DNA of 64,000 nucleotides, taken from JAJYQH01 sp036261615. GTDB lineage: Bacteria; Actinomycetota; Actinomycetes; Propionibacteriales; Propionibacteriaceae. The notes under the pieces were generated by a model. It was not told the DNA's origin. It ran no database searches and saw only the letters and a list, made by a program, of their open reading frames with translations. The translations under genes were made by a program, and so were the position numbers. Below are positions 27,592-35,984 of this stretch, one piece after another; position 1 is the first letter of the stretch; each line of letters starts with the position of its first letter. The stretch lies in assembly GCA_036261615.1 (NCBI GenBank), contig DATAKK010000063.1:1-64000 (forward strand), in the 5' to 3' direction.

Positions 27592-29136
27592 TCAGGTGAC
27601 GGCGCCCAGGTGCCAGGGGACGAACTCGTTGTCGCCGTAGCCGAGCTCCTCGCTGAGCGACTTCCGGCCGCTGGCGAGGTCGAGGATCGCGTCGTAGATC
27701 TCCCGGCCCTTGACCTCCACCGGAACGCCCTGCTCGACGATGTCGCCGCAGTCGATGTCCATGTCGTCGGACATCCGCCGGTAGGTGTCGGAGTTGGTCG
27801 ACAGCTTGAGGATCGGGGCCGGCTTGGTGCCGAGGGCCGACCCGCGTCCGGTCGTGAACACGACGAGGTTGCACCCCCCGGCGATGAGGCCGGTGACCGA
27901 GACCGGGTCGTAGCCGGGGGTGTCCATGAACGAGAAGCCCCGCTCGGTGATCGGCTCCGCGTAGCGGTAGACCGCGACCATGGGGGAGTGCCCGCCCTTC
28001 GCCACCGCGCCGAGCGACTTCTCGAGGATCGTGGTGATCCCGCCCTCCTTGTTGCCGGGGGAGGGGTTGTTGTCCATCGACCCGCCGTCGGCGGCCGTGT
28101 ACGACTCCCACCAGGCGAGCCGGTCGAGCAGCGTCTGCGCCACCTCCGGCGACGTGGCCCGGCGGATGAGCAGGTCCTCGGCGCCGTATACCTCGGGAGT
28201 CTCGGCGAGCACCGAGCGTCCGCCCTGGGCGACGATGAGGTCGGACGCCACGCCGAGCGCGGGGTTGGCGGTCACCGCCGACCACCCGTCGGAGCCGCCG
28301 CAGTTGAGGCCGACGACCAGTTCCGACACGGGCACCTCCTCGCGTTCGACCTTCGCCACCTCCGGTGCCATCGCCTGCAGTTCACGGACGCCGCGCGCGA
28401 TCGACGCCTTGGTGCCGCCCTCGTCCTGCACGGTGAAGCGCACGACCGGAACCTCCGGGCGGAACTCGATCCCGTCGAGCATCCCCTCCATCTGGTTCAT
28501 CTCGCAGCCGAGGCCGATGAGCAGGACGCCGCCGACGTTCGGGTGGCGCGCGTAGCCCATGAGCGTGCGGCGCAGCGTCTGCAGGCCCTCGCTCTCGCCC
28601 GCGTGGCCGCAGCCCTGCTCATGGGTGACCGCCATCACCCCGTCGATCGTCGGATACTCGTCGAGCAGCCCGGACGCCTCCGCCCGTGCGGCGATCGCCT
28701 TGCACACGGTCGCCGAGCAGTTCACCGAGCTCACGACGGCGAGGTAGTTGCGGGTGGCGACCGAGCCGTCGGAGCGGCGGATGCCGAGGAAGCTGCGCCG
28801 CTCGGGCAGGTCGAGGGCGGGCGCGTCCGGGTCGAGCGCGGTGCCGGCGTCCGAGGCCTGGGAGGCGCCGTGGGGCGAGAACACGAGGTTGTGCGAGTGC
28901 ACGTGCTCGCCGGTGCGGATCGGCCGGGTCGCGACGCCGATGACGTGGCCGTACTTCAGCACCGGGTCGCCCTCGGCGATGTCGGTGAGAGCCACCTTGT
29001 GGCCCCGGCCGATCGCGTCGACCAGCCGCACCTCGCCGCCGGCGTCCAGGTCGGCCGTGGCGCCGGCGTCGAGGTCGCGCAGGGCGACGGCGACGTTGTC
29101 CTGGGGTTCGAGTGCGTGCAGTGCGTGGGCAGTCAC
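27592..29136 (-). CDS. uxaA: Altronate dehydratase (UxaA family)
   Basis: A 514-residue dehydratase. The N-terminal SAF domain (about 10-95) is followed by the UxaA/GarD C-terminal domain with RRSDGSVATRNYLAV, THEQGCGHAGES, LIGLGCEMNQ, GLNCGGSDGWS and DNNPSPGNKEGGITT. It removes water from D-altronate to give 2-keto-3-deoxygluconate. Followed on the strand by kdgK-like and eda-like neighbours, it completes a galacturonate pathway. Galactarate dehydratase is a close relative, but context supports altronate. Confidence 0.92.
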   Translation of the reverse strand: MTAHALHALEPQDNVAVALRDLDAGATADLDAGGEVRLVDAIGRGHKVALTDIAEGDPVLKYGHVIGVATRPIRTGEHVHSHNLVFSPHGASQASDAGTALDPDAPALDLPERRSFLGIRRSDGSVATRNYLAVVSSVNCSATVCKAIAARAEASGLLDEYPTIDGVMAVTHEQGCGHAGESEGLQTLRRTLMGYARHPNVGGVLLIGLGCEMNQMEGMLDGIEFRPEVPVVRFTVQDEGGTKASIARGVRELQAMAPEVAKVEREEVPVSELVVGLNCGGSDGWSAVTANPALGVASDLIVAQGGRSVLAETPEVYGAEDLLIRRATSPEVAQTLLDRLAWWESYTAADGGSMDNNPSPGNKEGGITTILEKSLGAVAKGGHSPMVAVYRYAEPITERGFSFMDTPGYDPVSVTGLIAGGCNLVVFTTGRGSALGTKPAPILKLSTNSDTYRRMSDDMDIDCGDIVEQGVPVEVKGREIYDAILDLASGRKSLSEELGYGDNEFVPWHLGAVT

Positions 29137-29164
29137 GTCGTTGCTCCTTGTCTCGGAGATGTCG

Positions 29165-30268
29165 TCAGCGGTCGACCCGGGCCGTGCCGCCGCCCGCGAG
29201 CTTGAACACCTCGGCAGCCGTGGCCATCGACGTGTCGCCCGGGGTGGTCATCGCCAGCGCGCCGTGGGCGGCGCCGTAGTCGACGCAGGTCTGCAGGGGT
29301 TGGCCGGTGATCAGCCCGTAGACCAGCCCGGACGCGAACGAGTCGCCCCCGCCGACCCGGTCGAGGATCTCGAGCCCGTCGCGCTGGGTGGCCTGCACCA
29401 GGCCGGCGTCGCGCGACCAGGCGATCGCTCCCCAGTCGTTGACGGTGGCCGAGCGGACGCCGCGCATGGTGGTGGCGATCACCGCGAAGTTCGGGTAGGC
29501 GGCGGAGGCGGTCTCGATCATCCGGCGGAAGCCCTCGATCGGCAGTTCGGTGAGGTTCTCGTCGACGCCCTCGACCTCGAACCCGAGGGCGGCGGTGAAG
29601 TCCTCCTCGTTGCCGATCATCACGTCGACGTACCTGGCCAGTTCGCGGTTGACCTCCTGCGCCCGCGCCTGGCCGCCGATCGACTTCCAGAGGCTGGGCC
29701 GGTAGTTGAGGTCGTAGCTGACGACCGTCCCGTGCTCGCGGGCCGCCTTGACGACGGCGAGACAGGTTTCGGCCGCGGTGTCGGACAGCGCCGCGTAGAT
29801 GCCGCCGGTGTGCAGCCACCGCACGCCCTGCTCGCCGAACAGCCGGTCGAGGTCGAGGTCGCCGGGCCGCAGCTGGCTGATCGCGGTGTTGCCCCGGTCG
29901 GACACCCCCTTGGCCCCCCGGACGCCGAAGCCGCGCTCGGTGAAGTTGAGGCCGTTGCGGACGCTGCGTCCGACGCCGTCGGAGGGCACCCACCGCACCA
30001 TCGACGTGTCGACGCCGCCGGTGAGCATGAAGTCCTCGACCAGCCGGCCGACCTCGTCGTCGACGAGCGCGGTGAGCACCGCCGTGCGCAGCCCGAACAC
30101 CTTGCGCAGGCCGCGGACGACGTTGTACTCGCCGCCGCCCTCCCAGGCTGCGAACTGGCGGGCGGTGCGGATGCGTCCCTCGCCCGGGTCGAGGCGCAGC
30201 ATCACCTCGCCGAGCGACACGGCGTCGTAGCGGCAGTCCTCGGCAGGCCTCACGGTCAGGCTGGTCAT
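29165..30268 (-). CDS. kdgK: 2-keto-3-deoxygluconate kinase (PfkB family)
   Basis: A 367-residue sugar kinase. The PfkB N-terminal pattern is SLGEVMLRLDPGEGR and the C-terminal signature with the catalytic base is RVGGGDSFASGLVYG. It phosphorylates KDG to KDPG. It lies between eda and uxaA in a minus-strand operon. ATG 30268 has AAGGAG five bases upstream; a longer upstream frame overlaps eda and is not used. Confidence 0.9.
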   Translation of the reverse strand: MTSLTVRPAEDCRYDAVSLGEVMLRLDPGEGRIRTARQFAAWEGGGEYNVVRGLRKVFGLRTAVLTALVDDEVGRLVEDFMLTGGVDTSMVRWVPSDGVGRSVRNGLNFTERGFGVRGAKGVSDRGNTAISQLRPGDLDLDRLFGEQGVRWLHTGGIYAALSDTAAETCLAVVKAAREHGTVVSYDLNYRPSLWKSIGGQARAQEVNRELARYVDVMIGNEEDFTAALGFEVEGVDENLTELPIEGFRRMIETASAAYPNFAVIATTMRGVRSATVNDWGAIAWSRDAGLVQATQRDGLEILDRVGGGDSFASGLVYGLITGQPLQTCVDYGAAHGALAMTTPGDTSMATAAEVFKLAGGGTARVDR

Positions 30269-30299
30269 GGCAGCTCCTTCGGTCAACGTCTCGATGCCG

Positions 30300-30926
30300 T
30301 CACTTGGAGATCTGGGCCGCGGCGGCGACGGCCTCGGCGCACAGCTTGGCGACGGTGTCGGTGTCCCCGGCATCCACCGCCTTGGCCGGCACCATCCACG
30401 ACCCGCCGACCGCGGGGATGCACGGCTGGCCCAGGTAGTCGGCGAGGTTGGCGAGGCTGACGCCCCCGGTCGGGATGAACTGGACGTCGCCGAACGGGGC
30501 CGACAGGGCCGCGATCGCCTTGGCTCCACCGTACGAGCCGGCTGGGAAGAACTTGACGGTGTCGATGCCGAGCTTGCGGGCGGCCATGATCTCCGACGGG
30601 GTGACGCAGCCGGGCAGCACGTCGAGGTCGCGCTCCTGGGCGCGGCGGACGACGTCGGCGTCCAGCCCGGGGCTGACGATGAAGCGGGCGCCCGCGTCGG
30701 CCGCCCGGTCGACCTGCGCGGTGGTGACCACCGTGCCCGCCCCCACGAGCAGGTCGTCGCGGCGGGCCAGCGCGCGGATCGTGTCGGCGGCGGCCGCGGT
30801 GCGGAAGGTGACCTCGGCGATCGGCAGGCCCCCGCGCACCAGGGCTTCGCCCAGGGCGTCGGCCTGCGCGGCGTCCGAGCACACCACCACGGGGACGATG
30901 CGGTAGCGGGTGATGTGGCTCAGCAT
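30300..30926 (-). CDS. eda: KDPG aldolase (2-keto-3-deoxy-6-phosphogluconate aldolase)
   Basis: A 208-residue class I aldolase. The catalytic glutamate is in IAEVTFRTAAA, the Schiff-base lysine in DTVKFFPAGSYGG and the phosphate site in FIPTGGVSLAN. It splits KDPG into pyruvate and glyceraldehyde 3-phosphate, the last step of the uronate route. ATG 30926 has GGAGGA upstream. Confidence 0.94.
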   Translation of the reverse strand: MLSHITRYRIVPVVVCSDAAQADALGEALVRGGLPIAEVTFRTAAAADTIRALARRDDLLVGAGTVVTTAQVDRAADAGARFIVSPGLDADVVRRAQERDLDVLPGCVTPSEIMAARKLGIDTVKFFPAGSYGGAKAIAALSAPFGDVQFIPTGGVSLANLADYLGQPCIPAVGGSWMVPAKAVDAGDTDTVAKLCAEAVAAAAQISK

Positions 30927-30957
30927 GATCGGGTTCCTCCTGGCGGGTCGGGTGCGG

Positions 30958-32379
30958 TCAGCGGCGCGCGTACGCGGCCTGCGGAATACGGTAGGCGAGG
31001 TCGACGGCCGTCTCGTGCGCCTCGTCCTCACCCAGCCGGTGCTCGAGCACCAGCCGGGCGAGGTAGCCGGCGTCGATGCGGCGGGCCAGGTCGTGCCGGG
31101 CCGGGATGGACGCGAAGGCGCGGGTGTCGTCGACGAAGCCCGACAGGTTGTAGAAACCGGCCGTCTCGGTCGCGGTCTCGCGGAACCGGCGCATGCCCTC
31201 GGGGGAGTCGATGAACCACCAGGGCGCACCGAGGCGGACGCTGGGGTAGACGCCGGCGAGCGGGGCGAGCTCGCGGGTGTAGACGGTCTCGTCGATCGTG
31301 AACAGGATGCAGCGGAAGCCGGGGTCCATTCCGAACGCCTCGAGCATCGGGCGCAGCGCGTGCGTGTACTCAGCCGCGATCGGGATGTCGAAGCCCTTGT
31401 CCGGGCCGTGCTTGGCGAACATCCCGTCGTGATGGTTGCGCAGCACCCCGGGGTGGATCTGCATGACCAGCCCGTCGTCGCGGGCCATGCCGGCGAACTG
31501 GAACAGCATGTTGCCGGCGAACGCGCGGGCCTCCGCCGGGCTCAGCCGCTCACCTCCGAGGGCCCGGGCGAACAGCGCCTGCGCCACCCCGTCGTCGAGG
31601 GGTGTCGTGTCCGCGTACTCGTGGCCGTGGTCGCTGGCCCGGGCCCCGGCCGCGACGAAGGCGGCGCGCCGCCGCCGCAGCGCCTCGAGGAAGCTCGGGT
31701 AGTCGCCGACCTCCATGCCGGCCGCGGCGCCGAGCCGGCGCACGTCGTCGGGCCAGGTGGGCCGGTCGGGGTAGGCGACCGCGTCGGGGCGGAAGGTGGG
31801 GACCACCCGCTCGCCGTAGCCGGCGTCCGCGAGCCGCCCGTGCTGGGCGAGGTCGGACGACGCCGGGTCGGTCGTGCTGATGATCTCGATGTTGAACCGG
31901 TCCAGGAGCTGCAGCGGGCGGAAGTCGGGCCGGGCGACGACCTCGGAGATGCGGTCGTAGATCGCGTCGGCGGTCTCGGCGCTCGGCACCTCGGTCACCT
32001 CGAACACCGTGGCGAGCTCGTGCTCCAGCCAGAAGCGCGAGGGGGTGCCCCGGAACAGCTTCCAGTTGCTGCAGAACCGGCGCCAGATCTCCCGCGGGTC
32101 GGTCTCGGTGGGTCCGCCGTCCTCGCGCGGGACGCCGAGGTCGGTGAGCGGGACGCCCTGCGACACGAGCATCCGGGTGACGTAGTGGTCGGGGACGATG
32201 AGCAGCCGTGCCGGGTCGTCGAACGCGTCGTTGTCGGCGAACACCTGGGCCTCGACGTGCCCGTGCATGCACACGAGGGGCAGGCCCTCGGTCTGCCGGA
32301 GGATGGAGCGCGCCAGCGAACGCTGGGCCGGGTCCACCGGCAGCGCGCGGTCTGGGTGCAGCTCGAGTGTTTCGGCCAT
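30958..32379 (-). CDS. uxaC: Uronate isomerase, copy 2
   Basis: A 473-residue UxaC paralogue: VCMHGHVEAQVF has the HxH metal motif, with FWLEHELATVF, TTDPASSDL and APWWFIDSPEG. It is the first gene of the operon uxaC-eda-kdgK-uxaA and is probably the galacturonate-to-tagaturonate step feeding the altronate branch. ATG 32379 has AGGAG upstream. A TTGACA promoter and a LacI-type operator overlapping its -10 lie just ahead of the gene. Confidence 0.93.
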   Translation of the reverse strand: MAETLELHPDRALPVDPAQRSLARSILRQTEGLPLVCMHGHVEAQVFADNDAFDDPARLLIVPDHYVTRMLVSQGVPLTDLGVPREDGGPTETDPREIWRRFCSNWKLFRGTPSRFWLEHELATVFEVTEVPSAETADAIYDRISEVVARPDFRPLQLLDRFNIEIISTTDPASSDLAQHGRLADAGYGERVVPTFRPDAVAYPDRPTWPDDVRRLGAAAGMEVGDYPSFLEALRRRRAAFVAAGARASDHGHEYADTTPLDDGVAQALFARALGGERLSPAEARAFAGNMLFQFAGMARDDGLVMQIHPGVLRNHHDGMFAKHGPDKGFDIPIAAEYTHALRPMLEAFGMDPGFRCILFTIDETVYTRELAPLAGVYPSVRLGAPWWFIDSPEGMRRFRETATETAGFYNLSGFVDDTRAFASIPARHDLARRIDAGYLARLVLEHRLGEDEAHETAVDLAYRIPQAAYARR

Positions 32380-32411
32380 GACATCTCCTGAGGGCTGCCG
32401 GGGGAACGTCC

Positions 32412-32425
32412 TGCAAACGATTGCA
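32412..32425. promoter_or_regulatory. LacI-family operator 1
   Basis: TGCAAACGATTGCA: perfect TGCAA/TTGCA arms around ACGA, the classic LacI-family half-site. It overlaps the -10 of the uxaC-2 promoter, a position expected for repression. Confidence 0.75.
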
Positions 32426-32445
32426 CCCAGCTTCCGGCATGTCAA
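32417..32445 (-). promoter_or_regulatory. Promoter of the uxaC-eda-kdgK-uxaA operon
   Basis: On the minus strand, TTGACA (32445-32440) is a consensus -35 and AATCGT (32422-32417) a -10-like box, with a 17-bp spacer. The operator covers the -10. Confidence 0.6.
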
Positions 32446-32498
32446 GGGGCGTACCGCCGGGCATCCGCTCAACGGCGCGGCGCAGGCCTGGGGCGTGC

Positions 32499-32528
32499 TT
32501 GTGCACTCGATTGCAGAGGAGGTAGCGT
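32499..32528 (+). promoter_or_regulatory. Promoter of the lacI-type gene with operator 2
   Basis: TTGTGC (32499-32504) and TAGCGT (32523-32528) form a likely -35/-10 pair with an 18-bp spacer. Operator 2, TGCACTCGATTGCA (32502-32515), overlaps the -35 and suggests autoregulation. Confidence 0.6.
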
Positions 32529-32549
32529 CTCGGGGGACAGGGAGGTGCC

Positions 32550-33602
32550 ATGCCGCTGAGTTCCGGTTCCGGGACCGGCCCCGCGGCGTCCGAGCCGGGA
32601 CGCCGGGAGGCGTCGGGTGCCACCCTGCGCGACCTCGCCGCCGCGGCGGGCGTCTCGGTGGCGACGGCGTCCAGGGCCTTCTCCCGGCCGGAGAAGGTCG
32701 ACACCTCGACCCGGGAGCGCATCCTCCGGCTTGCCGCCGAGCTCAAGTACGTGCCCAACCGGGCCGCGCAGGCCCTCATCACCGGGCGCACGATGTCGCT
32801 CGGCCTCGTCGTGCCCGACCTCAACAATCCGTTCTACGGGGGTCTCATCAAGGGCGCCCAGGACCTCGCCCGCTCGCTCGGCCGCTCGGTGCTCATCGCC
32901 GACACCGATGAGGATCCCGACGTCGAGCTGAGCATCGTCGAGCAGTTGGCGCAGCGCACGGACGCCGTCGTGCTCTGCTCCAGTCGCATGCCGGACGCCG
33001 ACCTCGAGCGCGCCAACCGGCTGTGCCCGGTGGTGCTCGTCAACCGCGAGCACGCCGGCGTCCCGGCCGTCACCTTCGACTCCGACTCGGGAGTGCGCGA
33101 GGCGGCCGTGCACCTGCGCGCGCTCGGCCATCGTCGGGTGGGCTACGTCGGGGGACCGGTGCTGAGTTTCAGCGACGCCGCGAGGTCGGCGAGCCTCGGC
33201 CAGGTGTTCCCCGAGCACGGGCTCGAGGTGGTGCTGCTCGGCAACCACGAGCCGACCTTCGAGGGCGGACGCCGGGCGGCCGACCGGGTGCTGCTCGCCG
33301 ATGTCACCGCGGTGATGGTCTACAACGACGTGATGGCGATGGGCCTGGTCGGCCGGCTGCTGGGCTACGGCCTCGAGATCCCACGCGAGCTGAGCGTCAT
33401 CGGCTGGGACGACATCGAGTTCTCTGAGATGTTCACCCCGGCACTGACCACCATCCGGGTGCCCCGGGCGGAGGCGGGACGGGCCGCCGTCGACTACCTC
33501 GAGTCGGCCCTCACCGGCCACCCGACCGCGCCGCCCCGGCTGGAGACGCGGCTCGTGTTCCGGCAGACCACGGCCCGGGCCCACCGGCGTCAGGTCGAGT
33601 GA
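32550..33602 (+). CDS. LacI-family transcriptional regulator of uronate genes
   Basis: A 350-residue repressor. The N-terminal helix-turn-helix is TLRDLAAAAGVSVATASRAF, followed by the hinge YVPNRAAQAL and a periplasmic-binding-protein-like effector domain (about 80-345) with LGLVVPDLNNPFY and SVIGWDDIEFSEM. It sits between the uxaC-eda-kdgK-uxaA operon and a second uronate reductase. Two matching palindromic operators lie in the divergent promoter region, so it probably represses both directions and responds to a pathway intermediate. GGAGG precedes ATG 32550. Confidence 0.92.
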   Translation: MPLSSGSGTGPAASEPGRREASGATLRDLAAAAGVSVATASRAFSRPEKVDTSTRERILRLAAELKYVPNRAAQALITGRTMSLGLVVPDLNNPFYGGLIKGAQDLARSLGRSVLIADTDEDPDVELSIVEQLAQRTDAVVLCSSRMPDADLERANRLCPVVLVNREHAGVPAVTFDSDSGVREAAVHLRALGHRRVGYVGGPVLSFSDAARSASLGQVFPEHGLEVVLLGNHEPTFEGGRRAADRVLLADVTAVMVYNDVMAMGLVGRLLGYGLEIPRELSVIGWDDIEFSEMFTPALTTIRVPRAEAGRAAVDYLESALTGHPTAPPRLETRLVFRQTTARAHRRQVE

Positions 33603-33609
33603 GGGGCCC

Positions 33610-35094
33610 ATGTCCATGACCACGCAGCAGACGACGACCCGAGAGGTGACGATGGAGCGATTGAGCAGCCGGACGCTGGAGTCCGTCGAGGCGGGTGCGG
33701 CGGTGAGCCTGCCGCCCCGGGGCTGGGCCGGACAGGGGGTGGGCATCGTCCACCTCGGTATCGGCGCCTTCCACCGGGCCCACCAGGCGGTGTTTACCCA
33801 GGACGCCTTCGCGGCGACCGGCGACGACCGGTGGGGCATCTCCGGGGTCACCCAGCGCTCCGCCTCGGTGCGCGACCAGCTCGCACCCCAGGACGGCCTC
33901 TACGGCGTCCTGGAACGGGCGGTCGACCACGTCGGGGTCAACGTGGTCGGCTCGGTCCGGGAGGTGCTCTACCCGGGCGAGCAGTACGAGCGGGTGATCG
34001 AGCGGCTGGCCGACCCGGCCGTGCAGGTGGTCACCCTCACGGTCACCGAGAAGGGGTACCGCCGCGACGGGTCGGGCCACCTCGACCTCGCCGATCCCGC
34101 GGTCGCGGCCGAGCTGGCCGGGGGGCCGGTGACCAGCGCGGTCGGGCGGCTGGTCCGGGGGCTCGAGCGGCGCGCCGCGACGAGCGGGACGCCGGTCACG
34201 ATCGTGTGCTGCGACAACCTCACCGACAACGGCCGGGTGCTGCGGCGCCTGGTCGGCGACTACTGCGAGGCGCTGGCGGCGTCCGACCTGGCGGCGTGGA
34301 TCGACGCGAACGTGCGCTTCCCGTGCACCATGGTCGACCGGATCGTGCCCGCTACCACCGACGCCGACCGGGCGCTGGGCGAGCGCATCCTCGGACTGCG
34401 CGACGAGGGCCTGGTCACCGCGGAACTGTTCAAGCAGTGGGTGATCGAGGACGACTTCGCGGCCGACCGTCCGGCCTGGCACCTCGTGGGCGCCCAGCTG
34501 GTGGCCGACGTCGCGCCGTTCGAGAACATGAAGCTGCGCATCCTCAACGGCACCCACTCGACCCTCGCCTACCTCGGGGCGCTGCGGGGGCACGCGACGA
34601 TCGCCTCCGCGGTCGCCGACCCGCAGCTGCTCGACGTCGCCGAGCACCTCATCGCCGACGACGTCATCCCGATCCTCGCCCAGCCCGAGGGCGAGGACCT
34701 CCCGGCGTACGGCGCGGAGGTGCTCAAGCGGTTCTCCAACCCGGCGCTGGCCCACAGGACCACCCAGATCGCCATGGACGGCTCGCAGAAGCTGCCGCTC
34801 CGGCTGCTCGGCACCATCCGGGCCAACCTCGAGGCGGGGCGCACTCCGCACTACGCCCTGCGCGGGGTCGCCGGGTGGATGTCCTATCTCGCGCGTCCTG
34901 AGGGTGCCGACGGCCTGGCGCTGCCGGTCGACGACCCCATGGCGGACCGGCTCACGGGCCTGGTCCGCGGCCGCCGCGACCCCGCCGAGGTGGTCGACCG
35001 GCTGCTCGAGGTGCGCGAGATCTTCGGCGACGACCTCCCGGACGCCGCCGGCGTCCGGGACGAGCTGGTGGGGGGCGTTCGCGAGTTGCTGTAG
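33610..35094 (+). CDS. Mannitol-dehydrogenase-family reductase 2 (tagaturonate/fructuronate reductase)
   Basis: A 494-residue NAD-dependent reductase. The Rossmann start is IVHLGIGAFHRAHQAVF, with VTEKGY, a CDN motif in CCDNLTDNG and the catalytic K-x4-N-x2-H block KLRILNGTHSTLAYLG. In this operon it should reduce tagaturonate to altronate (UxaB role), though UxuB-like fructuronate reductases are close relatives. It follows the lacI-type gene by 7 bp. An alternative start at ATG 33652, with GAGAGG upstream, would remove 14 residues that have no family match and may be the true start. Confidence 0.88.
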   Translation: MSMTTQQTTTREVTMERLSSRTLESVEAGAAVSLPPRGWAGQGVGIVHLGIGAFHRAHQAVFTQDAFAATGDDRWGISGVTQRSASVRDQLAPQDGLYGVLERAVDHVGVNVVGSVREVLYPGEQYERVIERLADPAVQVVTLTVTEKGYRRDGSGHLDLADPAVAAELAGGPVTSAVGRLVRGLERRAATSGTPVTIVCCDNLTDNGRVLRRLVGDYCEALAASDLAAWIDANVRFPCTMVDRIVPATTDADRALGERILGLRDEGLVTAELFKQWVIEDDFAADRPAWHLVGAQLVADVAPFENMKLRILNGTHSTLAYLGALRGHATIASAVADPQLLDVAEHLIADDVIPILAQPEGEDLPAYGAEVLKRFSNPALAHRTTQIAMDGSQKLPLRLLGTIRANLEAGRTPHYALRGVAGWMSYLARPEGADGLALPVDDPMADRLTGLVRGRRDPAEVVDRLLEVREIFGDDLPDAAGVRDELVGGVRELL

Positions 35095-35099
35095 CGGCG

Positions 35100-35116
35100 G
35101 GGACGCTCAGCGTCCC
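35100..35116. terminator. Short hairpin between convergent genes
   Basis: GGGACGCTCAGCGTCCC is a perfect odd palindrome covering the last codon of the HNH gene, just past the reductase stop. Its GGACGC/GCGTCC arms again use the recurrent heptamer. Confidence 0.5.
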
Positions 35117-35823
35117 GGACAGGTGGTCAGCACCCGGACCATGGCCGCCTGCTCCGCGCCCGTCACCCACAGCCCGTACTTCCGCTTCACCGCCACCTGG
35201 CGGGCCACGTAGTCGCAGCGGAACGCCTTGTTCGGGGGCAGCCAGGTGGCGGCGTCCCCGTCGCCCTTCTGCTGGTTGACCCTCCCGCCGACCGCGAGCA
35301 GGTTGAGCGGGTCGTTGGCGAAGGCGACGCGCCGGGCGGCCGGCCAGCGCTGCGCGCCCTTCTGCCACGCGTCGCCGAGGGCGACGACGTGGTCGATCTG
35401 CACCTGGTTCGACGTGCGCACCCCGCGGACGAAGTGGATCGTCGTGCGGGTGTAGGGGTCGACGAGCGTCCCGGAGACGACGATGCAGTGGTGGGTGCCC
35501 GGCCGGAAGGTGACACCGGTGAGGTCGCGGGCGAGGATGTCGTTGCGCGTGTCGCAGCCGTTGTGGTCGGTGTCGACCCAGCCGTCGCCGAACATCCGCC
35601 GGGAGTATCCGGTCATCGGGGCCCGGCCCTTGACCGGAAGTTGCCGGGCCCGCGCGAGGGCGCTCCCGGACGCCGCCGGCGTCCCCGTCGCCCGCGAGGT
35701 CGCCCGGGCCGCCGCGGTCGTGGACACGGCCGGAGCCGGGGAGGGTGCGTGCGGCGCGACCGCGCATCCGGCCGGCAGCAGGGCGAGCGCACCCGCGACC
35801 CACACCGCCCACAGCCTTCGCAC
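35107..35823 (-). CDS. Secreted HNH/DUF1524-type nuclease lipoprotein
   Basis: A 238-residue exported protein. The signal peptide RRLWAVWVAGALALLPAGC ends in a lipobox, followed by a Ser/Ala/Thr linker (about 25-60). The DUF1524 HNH-like nuclease domain has GWVDTDHNGCDTRND, VQIDHVVALGDAW, NDPLNLLAVGG and NQQKGD, with several metal-site histidines and aspartates. Extracellular members degrade DNA for nutrient use or competition. GTG 35823 is preferred over GTG 35838 for its GGAGGAGG ribosome site and normal signal peptide. Confidence 0.85.
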   Translation of the reverse strand: MRRLWAVWVAGALALLPAGCAVAPHAPSPAPAVSTTAAARATSRATGTPAASGSALARARQLPVKGRAPMTGYSRRMFGDGWVDTDHNGCDTRNDILARDLTGVTFRPGTHHCIVVSGTLVDPYTRTTIHFVRGVRTSNQVQIDHVVALGDAWQKGAQRWPAARRVAFANDPLNLLAVGGRVNQQKGDGDAATWLPPNKAFRCDYVARQVAVKRKYGLWVTGAEQAAMVRVLTTCPGR

Positions 35824-35971
35824 CCGACCTCCTCCCACAACACCTCATCCTGCCCTCGTCGCGCGGGCTTCCCGGCTGCGGCGCGAGGACCGGTCGACGT
35901 TCTCGACCGACGACGGGGGAAAACATCGGACCTTGTGGCGCGGACGCCGGGACAGTGCCGGACGCCGGGGC

Positions 35972-35977
35972 TAGCGT
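35972..35977 (+). promoter_or_regulatory. -10 box TAGCGT, near-leaderless start
   Basis: TAGCGT ends 7 nt before ATG 35985; no ribosome site intervenes. Confidence 0.5.
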
Positions 35978-35984
35978 CGGCGGC

